Shown piece by piece: positions 9,935 through 21,035 of a DNA stretch of 23,718 nt. Origin of the DNA: Rodentolepis nana (taxonomy: Eukaryota > Platyhelminthes > Cestoda > Cyclophyllidea > Hymenolepididae); assembly GCA_900617975.1 (NCBI GenBank), contig UZAE01013326.1, forward strand, positions 1 to 23,718, given 5' to 3'. Both the position numbers and the translations under genes were made by a program. The notes below the pieces were generated by a model. That model saw only the letters and a list, made by a program, of their open reading frames with translations, was not told the DNA's origin and searched no databases. The stretch's first letter is position 1. Each line of letters begins with the position of its first letter.

Positions 9935-12118
9935 ATTACTCTTGAATCCTCGTTTTATTTCTATCCCTATCTTTCCTCCCTATCGAAAAAGATTACTTCC
10001 TTAACTTTTATCATCCTCCCTCTTTGATACAAATTCATTTGTAATTCGCTTAAGATTGGAAGTAAATTACTAAACTTGATATATCTTTCCTCTTCTGAGA
10101 TTCATAAAATTAATTTCTGGAAGTTTGTGTTGATCTTCAAGGTTCTATAAAAATGTCCTTTAAATTTGTCTGAGATGGGCCACCTTCAATTGATTTACAC
10201 TAATTAAACACTCCCGGCTGTCCACGTTACTTATATAACACGTTCTAGTATCGGGTTAAGCTAAATAAATTGATTAAACTCCGGATACATTTATTAAATT
10301 GATAGGGGGTGCACCCTGGGCAACGTATTTTTATACGACAAAAGTCTATTAACCGGCGGTTGACTACTCACCCCAAACTACCATAACCCGATTGTATGTC
10401 ATATTCGACCCCTTTCGCAGTTCTCATCTTACCTTTTCTCTGCCTCTGTGTCTGTTCTGTCTCTTTTGCATCTTTGAATTACTCTTCTGTTCCCTCTCTC
10501 CACTTTTTCTCACTTTGATGTTCTTCTCCTCTGTGAAGCCTGAAGTCAGCTAAAGGGTTCATGATAAGTATTATGAATCCCGCCATTTGAAATAAATTAA
10601 ATTGATGGTGGTTCAACATGATTATAGTGGGTTAAGTATGAAAGATAAAACCCACGTTGATAAAAGAACTTGATGAAGATGCAAAATACAGTTTGATGTT
10701 TCGGCACATAATGCAAATTTGTAGATAGTTGAGTTCGAAATATAAGTCAGGAAATATTCATTTTGAGACATATCAAACAAATATATGCTTTGAAGAGCCC
10801 AAACCTTGGCATATTCCTCATTTAATGTCAAAGGAGACTCATTTATTCCTACCAACGCTTTTAATATTTATTTTAGTAAGTTCAACTTTGAGAAGAATCT
10901 ATTCCCATTTCTTTGCTAATTCACAATATGGTCAATGCCGAAGATATAATAGTTTTGAGGTCTTAACTGAGATCTTGAGGCTCAATTCTTAATTTTTCAT
11001 CACAGCTTTTCAAGTTATCAAGACTAGCTGTCATGGTGATATGCCATTGGTAATCACTGTGCCAAAATTTAAGCTAAATCTGTGTTCTTCATTAAGGTCT
11101 GATTTGAATTACAGATAAGGCTTATTTCTTAAGTGTCGTTGTTTCTCAACTCATTAATGCTGTTGAGTTTGAATTATTCCTTGTGAAAAAAATTGAATAT
11201 TGCATGTGAAGCCCTACCTTGAAACGAGTTAATATACAGCAATCATTGTCAGCATACAAATATGAGAAATCAAAGGTCATAAATGCACGTACAATGACTT
11301 GTTGACTAACGCTGTTAGTAAGTTCTGGTTACTATTAATGGCAGTGGAACACGATTTATTCATCAGAGATCATTTAAGATACCTCGCCTCAAACAAAGTT
11401 AAGTATTGTGAACGCCTCCCTTATTGGATTTCAGAAGTTTTTATGATATTGAGTCCATTCAAGAGTTGCGCTATCATTTATGAGAATAATTACGGTAAGG
11501 TAAATTGGCCATTTTTTCTTATCCTATTCCAAGTTAGTCCATTCAAATTGCCATGGAACTCTTTTGTCATTTATTTATATTTTAATTGTACTATTCTGTC
11601 TACTCTGTTGTTTTTAACTTTGGAGCTCTTTTAAAGGTCTACTTTTCATTCTTAATCTTGAAAATATTAGATAATGTTCATAAGATTAATGTAACATTGA
11701 TTTTTTTATCACAAAATTATAATTGTGGTTTAAAATAAGTCATCTTTCAAAAGTTAAGTAGCATGCGGTCAATGGCGTAATTAACGCTCGAAAGTTCTAC
11801 GTATACAATACAATATCAATTAGAAATCATCACTAAAGCTAGATTTTAGCAATCGTTCTGCGAAGGTATTGAAGTGCCGATAATGAAGTTTTTACGAGTT
11901 CCGAAAGGAATTTTCGAGAAAATGTAACTTTATAAACTGTAGAAGAGCTTATTCGAAATGAGCCTTCCAATGTGAAACTGGCAATCCTTTAGTCCTGCTA
12001 TTGTTCACACCGTAAAAAATACTTTAGGTACATTACAATCGAAATCGAACGAAATAGAGGACTAACTGGAATGAAACATGGGGCTAATAATTGATAATGC
12101 CACATGTAACTACTTCAG
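9935..12118 (+). other. Downstream flank or long intron
   Basis: This stretch follows the TAG of the coiled-coil exon. It holds a possible poly(A) signal AATAAA at 10264-10269, about 330 bp after the stop, and the dispersed repeat copy at 10309-10600. If the downstream motif exons belong to the same gene, this is intron that contains an alternative 3' end. Open frames at 10729-10992 and 11299-11634 have the composition of AT-rich non-coding DNA, and I do not regard them as genes. Confidence 0.4.
10309..10600 (+). repeat. Dispersed short retroposon-like repeat, copy 2
   Basis: This is the second copy of the element at 341-639, in the same orientation. It has the same start (GGTGCACCCTGGGCAACGTA), the same internal CATATTCGACCCCTT and the same A/T tail (TTTGAAATAAATTAA). 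The copies differ by many substitutions and small indels, so they are old, independent insertions. It lies about 375 bp past the stop codon of the C2-TIG gene, and a transcript from that gene may read into it. Confidence 0.6.
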
Positions 12119-12241
12119 TGACACCACCAAAAGAACCTGAATCGCCAAAGACATCGGAGAGGAGATATGTTGGAAATTCAAGTTTTTCTCTTTCAGACAC
12201 AATGGTTCAATACAGTTTGCTTGAATCAGCAAAGGCCGAAA
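12119..12241 (+). CDS. Motif-cassette exon c (diverged copy)
   Basis: This candidate phase 1-1 exon of 123 bp (41 codons) has its acceptor at ACTTCAG|TG and a weak donor GAAA|GTGAAA. It encodes a Pro/Glu/Lys leader (VTPPKEPESPKTSERR), then YVGNSSFSLSDTMVQYS. This is the family motif with its key basic residues changed: Arg to Gly before NSS, and Arg to Ser before LSD. The frame stays open past the proposed donor to 12366. It looks like a degenerate or relaxed copy, and its 3' boundary is uncertain. Confidence 0.4.
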
Positions 12242-12645
12242 GTGAAAAACCAAAAGAGCCATCACAAATTGAAGTACTTGCTTCTCACGCTATTAAGAAA
12301 AAGCTACCTTTCCACATCTCCATTAGGTACTTAGGGAAATTGCCATTTCATTATTGCTATTTGTGAACAGAGGATAGTGCATCCCTAACAACGCGATTTT
12401 CGCGAATTTTCACAAATTAAAAGTAGGAACGCCGAAAATGCCACAAAAACTATACGTATTATTGTGTCAAGTAGTAAATTGGCTGAAATTAAGGTTTAGT
12501 TCTGAATTCATGTTCTTTAAGAAAAAAAATTGGTGTTTTCAACGGATACTTCAATTTTGTTTAACACTGCTTATGAATGTACGTAGTGGGTGTTTAAGTG
12601 TTGCTGGAAACAAATATATATCGGTTCTACTTGTTTTTATTTCAG

Positions 12646-12831
12646 TTACCGCTCCCGGTGCATCGGAACCACCAAAAGAAGAGAAAACTAGTTTCGTCAG
12701 GAATTCAAGCATCCGTTTATCCGATACAAGATCTCGTCGCAGCATTAAGGGAAATAAACCCTCTACTGAACACTCTAGAGAAGCTGACACTTCTGCATCT
12801 ACAATAACATCCTCTATTAGACTTGATGAAA
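12646..12831 (+). CDS. Motif-cassette exon d
   Basis: This 186-bp phase 1-1 exon has acceptor TTTATTTCAG and donor GAAA|GTGCGT. It encodes a leader TAPGASEPPKEEKTS, then FVRNSSIRLSDTRSRRSIK, then a Thr/Ser-rich tail ending SSIRLDE. Both the protein motif and its DNA (CAGGAATTCAAGCATCCG) match exon 8383-8637 and the next exon closely, which points to exon duplication. It has no start codon of its own and should be spliced in frame to its neighbours. A minus-strand open frame at 12551-12841 is antisense shadow. Confidence 0.68.
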
Positions 12832-12899
12832 GTGCGTACAATCTTAAAGTGATTAACCATGGAGAAACATGATAAGTTTTCTACTTAACTACATTTTAG

Positions 12900-13085
12900 C
12901 GACCCTATCGGAGACATCCGAACCTATAAAGCCAGAAAATGGCAGATTTATCAGGAATTCAAACATTCGGCTTTCAGACACGAGGGTTCGTCGAAGTATT
13001 AGGGAAAATAAATCGGATGTCGTTAAGGGATCATCCATTACTAAAGCTGGTTTTATCGCTGCGGCATCGGTGGCAGAAGATGAAG
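12900..13085 (+). CDS. Motif-cassette exon e
   Basis: This phase 1-1 exon is also exactly 186 bp, with acceptor ACATTTTAG and donor GAAG|GTACTT. It encodes TLSETSEPIKPENGR, then FIRNSNIRLSDTRVRRSIREN, then an Ala/Ser tail. It is separated from exon d by a 68-bp intron. The equal lengths and the same order of leader, motif and tail mark d and e as the closest pair in the array. Confidence 0.7.
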
Positions 13086-13195
13086 GTACTTTTTACAGCT
13101 TATTTTAACCTCGGTCACATTTTGAGAAATGGCAGCATTTCCATGCATGTATTAGGCTTAAATTTTATTGTTTAAACAAGATGTATTGATTTCAG

Positions 13196-13351
13196 GGAAC
13201 TCTTCGGTAGCACCTGAACCACCAAATTCAGAAAAGAGTGGATTCGTTAGAAACTCTAGTATTCGAGTTTCTGATTCAAGGACCTACAGAAATAAACGAG
13301 AAACCAAATTATCTCCCTCTGAAGGTCCTAGACAGTTAATCACAAATTTGG
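13196..13351 (+). CDS. Motif-cassette exon f
   Basis: This 156-bp phase 1-1 exon has acceptor GATTTCAG and a strong donor TTGG|GTAAGA. It encodes GNSSVAPEPPNSEKSG, then FVRNSSIRVSDSRTYRNKR, then a short tail. It is the last recognisable copy of the motif in the window. Joined in series, exons d, e and f keep one open frame with no stop. Confidence 0.68.
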
Positions 13352-16300
13352 GTAAGATATCGCCGACAGTGTTACTTTATATTCATAGTGCATCAAGCTT
13401 ATTGTGATTGAAATAGTTAAATTGAGTCACACAGAGACGTTGGCATTAGTCTATGATAATCTTAAAAGACTGTCAACCTCAATTCAAAATAAATAATGTA
13501 TTAAAATTTACATTGAAAAAATACATCACCCTACTCTCAATGAACATGAGATCAAAGGCCAAATTCATGGTATCCCATTGGCAAGATACCAATGAGTTGA
13601 TAGAAAGTAGCAAAATTTTTGGGAGTTAAATGAATCTCCCATCTCATGGCTCTGCCAATATTTTATTCGAAACTTTTAAAAAAGTTTACTAATATTGATT
13701 AATTTATATAAAATGCAAACTTATTGAAATGCGAAAATTAAAATTGGCGATCACCTGCGCTTTATTTTGTTAGCGTGCATTTCCCATCCTGAGAAAAGAA
13801 AGCGGTTATTGATTTCTCTTCACACCGATAATAGTTCAATCATGTGATCATCTTTTTTTGATTGAGCCTTAGAATTTTCACAATTTTTATCATTATTGAT
13901 CGAAATTTAATGAGAGCATTACAGTGATTTTAGAATCGTTGAATGAGGATTTTAGAAAGTTGATGATTTTTGGCCTCACCGGGAGTTGATTTGATGAAAC
14001 GGGACATGTAGTTCAAAGCCCATACCTTTGAATCTAGCCTTTCTATTTCTCTAACATCTTGAACGTCTGCGTTCAATGATCGGCATGTTTTTATGTGCAG
14101 TATTTAGATACAGCTGATCAGTGGTGCAAAATAAAATATTTTCCGTATTCAATTTTTATTAATTTCACCCTCGAACTTTCTGCGATAGAGGTAATTGACA
14201 CAATTATGCTTAGCTCGGCAATTACCAGTTATTTACGATAGCTCATTTGTAAAAATTACCGATTTTACAACTTGAGAAGCCTTATTGCTTTCCCACTGGA
14301 AATATCTATCAAATTAGCTAATAAAGCTTATATTTTAACTCGAAAGAGCCTATCCATGATTCATAAATTATGGATGATCGTGTATCCCAATCCTTACTTT
14401 CGGACTCTAAACGCTTTTACCTTTGTAGAAAATTTAACATTTTTTTTCTCATTTGATAAGGTTTACACAAACAAGAGTAGCAATAGTGCAATAGCTTTTC
14501 ATTTTTATCTCGAAGAATCACGTGATGTAAGAGAGAGAGAGATTCCTCACTTCTTGAAGAAAAAAAATAACTGGAGTGTGAGACCAGGGCGTGTGAGTAA
14601 AATACACACTCGCCTACCTGCTCACGACCGGTGCAGTGACGGAGAAATGCAAATTTGATCGCATTGTGTGCTCTCTGTTGATGAGCTGCTTGACCTTACT
14701 ACAAGAGAACGTTGAATGTGAATTATAAAAATTAACCCTAGTGCTTGACTCAATCTATCAATATTTGTCACGTGTTGTCCATAAGGGTTGTCTTTTATCC
14801 CCTCCCTATAAAGTGGACCGTATTTAAAATTATTTGTTTTACAGTAATCAGTTTAATGCACAGCCAAGATTTTTAGCGGAGCTTCCTTCTTTGATTTCAT
14901 TTACGAACAATTATGTTTTTTGCTAATACTAGCTCATTTTTAACTCATTATCTATGATTCTTCTACGTTTTTTCATGCCCTTATTTTCTTGGAATCTAAA
15001 GGGAAAACTCCATATACTTTTATTGAATGCACATATTCATTTCGGATTATAGCGTATTATACTTCAAAAGAAAAGCTCTTTATGTATGCAGAAGAGAAAT
15101 TAGTAGTGCTAGCCCTATTTTTAAGAAAAAAGTTCGGTCATTTTTCACTTTTGAACATATAAAAAACTAAAATATCATATAAAACGGTTAGCTAAATAGC
15201 TGTCAATTTGATAAAATGAGTTTAATTGATTATTTCAGTTCATAAAAATAGGTTCGTGTTGTTGCAGCTTACTTGAAAGACTTAAAATGTTTTGGGCTCA
15301 AATGTTGTAGGCGTTTGATTTGATTAAGGTCTTAGTGCCGTTAGATGGAGCATTGACAGAACCATTTTTTCCCAATTATAGCTTGGTTTAGTTTTATAAT
15401 TGTGATTACTTGCTTCGTAAGTTCATTTCGATTTGTTGGCAAAATTAAACGGCTAACTAGCATGTCTATTAAGTTAGAAATCATAGTATTATTTCTTATC
15501 TCTGTATTTTCATACTTATTAGCACATGAGGTGGGTGGATCAGAGTTTTGTTGACAGATTTTATATGGCTAAAGATGAATTTCCTCTACCTGAACAATAC
15601 AGTTAACTGATTTCTTCGTGAATCCCTTGATCGTAAATTTTTCAGTGTGGACAGTACTGTACTGCTCAATTTTTAATGCTTAAGATTGCGTAATTGGTAA
15701 AACTTGGAACCTCCAGTTGGTACAATTCAGATTTAGATGTGCGATACTGAGTGATTGAAAGAGTCTCCTTCTTATTTGCCATCATTTAACTTCGACAAAT
15801 CCTTGTGCTTTGGGTTTGTATTTCCTTAGTTTTCAAGAGCAAATGTACTCTTGACTTAATCTTGATCCACAATCTTCTTGAATAGTAAAAGAACTTTCTT
15901 CCCTTGTATTTATTTAAAATCCACGAGTAGTATCCTACAATTTTCAAAACTGTCAGATTCATCAGATTGTTTTGACTGTAGGAAAACAAACAGATTGAAA
16001 AGGATATTCATTTCTCTTACTCATGCATTGACGATTTTATTTTTTGGGACTGCCGATTATCAAAGGTCGTTACAGCGCTATTCATGAGTGCATCACTTTC
16101 AATTAATTCCTTGGAAGTATGCTCTAATACTTCAGTTCTTACCTTATTTCTGACTTTATATGTGTTTGGACATTTTGGCCACTTCTGTTCAAAAACAAAT
16201 GAGATTGTGCGCTTTGCTCGCCCTTGAATTTGATACGACAGCTTAATTTAGTTCTACAAACCTGATTTAATAGTTCAGGTACTTGTTTTATGCTGCACTT

Positions 16301-17300
16301 AATTTATGCAGCATAATTAATTTACTTTATGAGTATCAGCAATATGGTATCTGTAGTTATACCATATCCCGTGACAGGAAATTTACTTTTTGATACCGCA
16401 AGAAAGCAATTAAACCGATTAACTGTAAATTTCGATGGATTTGGAAGGAAGATTGAGAAATTACGTCCAGACCTCAAAACATGCGAAACTAACTTCGAAT
16501 TAATTTTGAAAATAGGCTGCACACGAGCTAATTACAGAGTAGCTTATTAGTTTGGTTTCCAAAAGATAAATTTTTAAAGCTGACAACTGGTTTATCGAGC
16601 ATATTCCTGTCCACTATATGTTCTGCGCCTGTAAAATCTACCGGTTAAATTGGACAAATCGACTCATTATTTTCTCCTTCAAAGACTGGGAAATCAGATG
16701 AGTAAACTGCTCACAAGATTTTAAGTAAACGGTGATCTACAAGTTAATATTTTTACACAGTTATCGTTATGCATTATCAATTTTGAGGACTAATTTAGAT
16801 GAATTCTTTTGTATGAAATCAAATAGATGCACTATTAAACTTTACAACATAAAAAACATCCCTCAATTTCTAAATTGATTTTCACCGTTGCGTGTTTCGA
16901 AAGTTGATTGACAATGCGTGATGGGAGAAGGAGTAAACAACTTCTTTTCACAATGAAAAATTTTTTTAGTGTTCTAACTTGCCTTTACCTTGTAATTGAG
17001 TGTTTTTTCTTCTCTGCCAATTACTAAGCGGTCTCGTTTTAATTCCAAAGCCTGGTTTGGAATTAATAGGTGATATATCGTTACCGAAGGGACCAAGAGA
17101 AGGTTTCATCTTAGTTACAGCATTAATTATTACTATTATCATATAAGTAGTAGGTTGTTTGAACTCCTAAGACTAAGTGTATGAAACCAGAATTCGAATC
17201 TTTACGATATGGTAGTCAGAGTCTTAATTTTGCTAAGAGATGTTAATATACCTAAATCGCTAACTTTTTAGCAGTATTGTTGTGTTTTTTTGGGTTTCCT
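13352..17300 (+). other. About 4 kb with no supported gene
   Basis: This is AT-rich sequence without a convincing exon, tRNA or mobile element. Short open frames at 14272-14658, 15786-16087 and 16322-16550 are rich in Lys, Asn, Ile, Phe and Leu as expected by chance, and the overlapping opposite-strand frames cancel each other as evidence. A small GA run lies at about 14531-14542. A short hairpin, GTGTGAGTAAAATACACAC, lies near 14591 in a locally GC-richer patch (14570-14700). The stretch could be intron of a single long gene or intergenic DNA. Confidence 0.4.
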
Positions 17301-17489
17301 AGGTGATGAAAGAAAAAACTGTGGCATTATTAGCAATAACAGGGGAAAATAATGTTGAAAGGATATACGAACTTACGTAGGTTGAGAACTTGTAGAAAAT
17401 ATTTTACCTATTTGACGCAAAATTTAGTCTTAGATATCGTAATATTTTACACTCTTCAAGTTGACACAACAACTAATACATTTCTTCAG

Positions 17490-18085
17490 ACTCTAAAGTG
17501 TTGCTCATTACCGAACGACCTTAATGGCGATAAAATGAAGGAGTCTGTTGGCAATATCAAACCCCGAGGTAATATTGTGCTTTTTTTATCTGAAGATATG
17601 TATCTAACATAGTAGATCATTAAAAAATTTTACCAAAGAAGCTAACGAAACCGTCCAGGGAAGCCTATTTGGTTAGAGTGTCTTGATATTTAAATCAGCA
17701 CACTTGACAAAATTATTATATGAACTTTTATTTGAAAACGTTTACTTGATGGTGAATATGTCTTGAAGAAGTCAATTTTCGTCTAAATATATTTGATTCT
17801 ACTCGCTTGAAAGTTATAACTAATGAAATTCATGTATCAAAAGGCCTATTTAATCAAATTGTTATCCCAATTGGACAACTCGACGCAATGTTTAAACACT
17901 AAATAAAGGTGGGAATTGCTCTATGAAGACAAAGGTTTCCTTTCGAAAGATGTATTCACATATTGAATTATAGTTTGCCAATCAGATGAATTATTACGGG
18001 GTAAAACTACCAAAAATATTAAGAATGAACTTCCATTAGATTGGGGTTCAGACTTGGAAACCCTTACTGAACAAATTCAAATTAA
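17490..18085 (+). CDS. Probable second C2 domain, incomplete gene model
   Basis: Three candidate exons join in phase 1: 17490-17568, 17639-17671 (11 codons) and 17769-17899. They give ...ETVQGSLF|EVNFRLNIFDS... and then NQIVIPIGQLD. The last two pieces match the C2 strands VVIKITDSD and GQVVIPLVKI of the upstream gene, and the intron falls at the same place (ATF|EIVD against SLF|EVNF). A further open stretch, 17974-18085, reads NELPLDWGSDLETL then EQIQIK, plausible for the last C2 strands. I cannot join 17899 to 17974 with a standard donor, because an in-frame TAA lies at 17900-17902. The join to 18387 also needs a missing piece or an earlier donor at 18000. A candidate first segment, MKEKTVALLAITGENN, starts at 17306. 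Either the model is wrong there or the copy is damaged. Confidence 0.38.
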
Positions 18086-18386
18086 GTATTTTTCCCATTT
18101 TTTAATTCTTTTCATGTCAACGCAGTAAAATTTGCATTTGTAACTGGGTTTAAATTTTTTATCTTTTTTTTCACTAATTCTAAAAAAGTTAACAGTTAGA
18201 AATCGCTCTATAATTTCCCAGAGTGATTAATATACATTTAACTGCAATAAAATAAGGCATAAAAAATTCACCCAGACGCCAGTTTTCAATCAATTTAAAA
18301 GCGGCTTAATTATGAAGGCTCACACATATTCTCCCAATCAGAAAGGCTTATTATTAACACAATTTTATACGATATTTAATGTTTAG

Positions 18387-20474
18387 AAGCCGGAAAGAAG
18401 GAAGAAGCCCCAAAGCCAACATTCCAGACTGTTTCAAATAGTGAACATATGGAAGGATCTTCAGACATTGATGATGACAATCCGCCATATAAGCGATCAT
18501 TTCATGAAGAGATAATTTCAACTCCTTCTAAAGTAGAAATGCTATCGACTTCAAGACGAAATGATGGCATAGACAAGGATTTATCAAGGTCTACCACTCC
18601 AATTGGAGAAAAAGAGCTTCCAATTAGAGACTCTATATCTGGTGAAAGTGAGAGTGAGGCGGAGGAACGGGAGGTTAGTAAAAAAATTGAGGTGGGTAAA
18701 GAAGAATATCAGAGCGAATCGGAAAGCGAGTCAGTTACTGAATCTCTTGGAGGTAGTGCTGATTCAGCTCGTGGCGATAGCATTTTGCCAACGGTGGATG
18801 ATAGTTCATACTCGCAGCCAAAGAAGAATCCACGATTTGTGCTCATGGATCCGCAGGAAGGCTCCACGAAAGGTAAGGCACAAATTGATTCTCTACCTCG
18901 AGAAATACTTCATTATCCCCTATTACTAGAAAACAGTTAAGTTACCTTTTCTTTGAATTCTAGTGTTTTAGGGAGTATGATCTTTAAGTATTTAAGACAA
19001 TTACTCCATTATCTTGTTGATTATTTAGAGGTAAAATGTAAAATTTAGATAGTCGTTAGTCACAAAATTTTATTTTAAATGTTGAATTTTCGGAAAAGAT
19101 TTTCGTTAGTTGTACTTAATTTTAACAAAGTTACCTTCAATTTTATTAACTCAATCTTAAATAGTATAGACACAAGAGTTAAACCTCTATGCTTAAAATG
19201 CTTTTTACAACACTACCGTTAATGATGCAAATCATTCTCTCGTTTCAAAAATCAATTTTGTTCACATAACTTATAAATTTTAATCATCTTCTTACCAAAA
19301 ACGAAATCCTAATTTCTGAAGAATTTCGTCAGTCCTTAGCATAGCATTTTGTATGACAAGGAACGGAGAAATAATAACTTTAAATTGCATCTCGTATATA
19401 AAATGATATATTTTGCCACCTAAGATTTTACTGTTTTATAACTAATTATTAAAGGGAGGTCCTATCTGCCTAGTTTATTAAAGTCTTGGCTCAACAGCCA
19501 CAATATAGGAAACCTTCCGTGCCATTAAAATAATGCTATCTGCACCATTTGGCTCTGTAAAGGTAAAGATATCTCTACCGAGAAATTGGTATTCTACTAT
19601 ATCTCCTGTTGGGTAAAATTTACCGGTAAGTTTGGTGGTAAATATGTCAGGATAAATATTGATGGGAATTGATATTATGACCTCAAACTTATCAGACCTA
19701 CACGCTGATCACTATGTCACCTCACTAACTAGCCTCCTAGATCCAGAGCTGAGTAGGTCTCGGATTTCATGATACCATCTGCAGACTTACAGTTGGCAGT
19801 TTTGTTATGTAAAATACTTACTCCGAGACTTGCCAATGTGAATTATTGTTTTAGATTGGCCGAAGTAGAAATGATGGTAAGATAATTAGACAACTCAGTC
19901 TCCGAATTCCCTGTTTGATTCCTGATAATTAATTGACATCTCGTCAGTCTGTGCCTCATATGTTAAAACCTAATATCAATAGGAACAAGATTCCAAACAC
20001 CAAATATACTTTTGGTGTTGTGTACTTTTAATTATCGAATTCACTCTTGTGCCTCTTTAAATGGTATGTTAGGTGGCTACGAGATTTATCTCTATGGCGT
20101 CGATCTCGATGAAAAGGTGATGCTTTATGCCCAAGTGTTTGTTGATGTCTATGCAGTATCATCGACAGATTGGCGAATCGTACCCGGTAAATGGCCGACT
20201 CTGTCACCTGATGCTACACATTGCCTCCAAATTCGCGTCCCTGAAATGCCGCCTGGTGAAGCGTGGATTGAGTTAGAAACGATGAGTGATGGCCGTATTC
20301 AATGTCCTCGACCTTTCATCTTCAGTGATAAGATCTCTTCGATTAAATATTCTATGCGTGGAATGGGTGTCTTGGAGCAAGGTAGTATTCAACAACCGGC
20401 ATCTTCCTTTGCAGACTTTGAGTTAACTCCAAAGATGAAAGATAAAGTAACCAATGATATGCTTTTGACGACTG
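18387..20474 (+). CDS. Second IPT/TIG module with acidic Ser-rich lead (partial gene)
   Basis: There are two exons, 18387-18872 and 20073-20474, both phase 1-1, with donors AAAG|GTAAGG and ACTG|GTAAGT. The first (162 codons) encodes a Ser/Glu-rich disordered stretch with repeated SESESE-like runs, then NPRFVLMDPQEGSTK. Joining to the second gives GGYEIYLYGVDL, the standard opening of an IPT/TIG fold, followed by ATHCLQIRVP and WIELETMSDGRIQCPRPFIF. The latter aligns clearly with WIDVETMAHGRLHCPIPFVY of the first TIG domain, and the intron sits at the same codon in both copies. No RNSSIRLSD motif follows. The frame must continue into an exon not found in the window. This is either the C-terminal half of one long protein or a tandem paralogue. 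Confidence 0.68.
18873..20072 (+). other. Intron inside the second TIG domain
   Basis: This intron of about 1.2 kb corresponds to the 41-bp intron at 7897-7937 of the first TIG copy. I see no gene in it. A somewhat GC-richer patch at 19680-19800 could be an old repeat that I cannot identify. Confidence 0.5.
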
Positions 20475-20974
20475 GTAAGTTGTAAAATGATTTCTAGCTT
20501 CTAAATCCCTAAAATTAAATAAGTGCATTTTCTGTCACTTCACTGGTGGAATTATGGAATGAGTGCTATTGACTGGAAAAGTCTTAATGTAATTCCGTCT
20601 GGTTAAACCTTACTTCGATAATTTTATCTAATTTACTTTAGTAGGAATATTTGCTTTTTGACTGGACGACAATCGCTATTCTGTTATTGTCTTTGTTCAT
20701 GATGTGTATGCCTAATTTCCTCTCACAAGTAACATACTACTTAAGTTGCTTAGAAACTTCCAAAATTTGAACGATTACACCGCTAGGAATCTTGTGGGAA
20801 AAATTACTCACTTTGACATTTTAAAAATCAATGGATTATGTTTATTTTTTAAATTTTTACTATACCGTATTTGTGTTTGTGTGAAAGAAATTCCGCTTTT
20901 ATTTCATGAATTTCAATTAAATGCAATGAACTTCGGTTTAACAGGCTCTTCTTTCAAATAAATTGACCTACTAG
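20475..20974 (+). other. Stretch without a supported feature
   Basis: This lies between the last TIG exon and the retrotransposon remnant. The open frame at 20746-20961 has AT-driven composition and no recognisable motif. Confidence 0.4.
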
Positions 20975-21035
20975 TGGATTACGTATAGACTAGCCGGCTT
21001 AAAGGCCTATATTGTTGCCGGATAAATGGAATGAA

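Noticed and set aside
14272..14658. A 128-codon plus-strand open frame
   Set aside because: Its composition is typical of AT-rich non-coding DNA; it shows no motif, splice partner or similarity to anything I recognise.
14570..14700. A GC-richer patch with a small hairpin, considered as a tRNA or SINE
   Set aside because: No cloverleaf, A/B box pair or second copy in the window.
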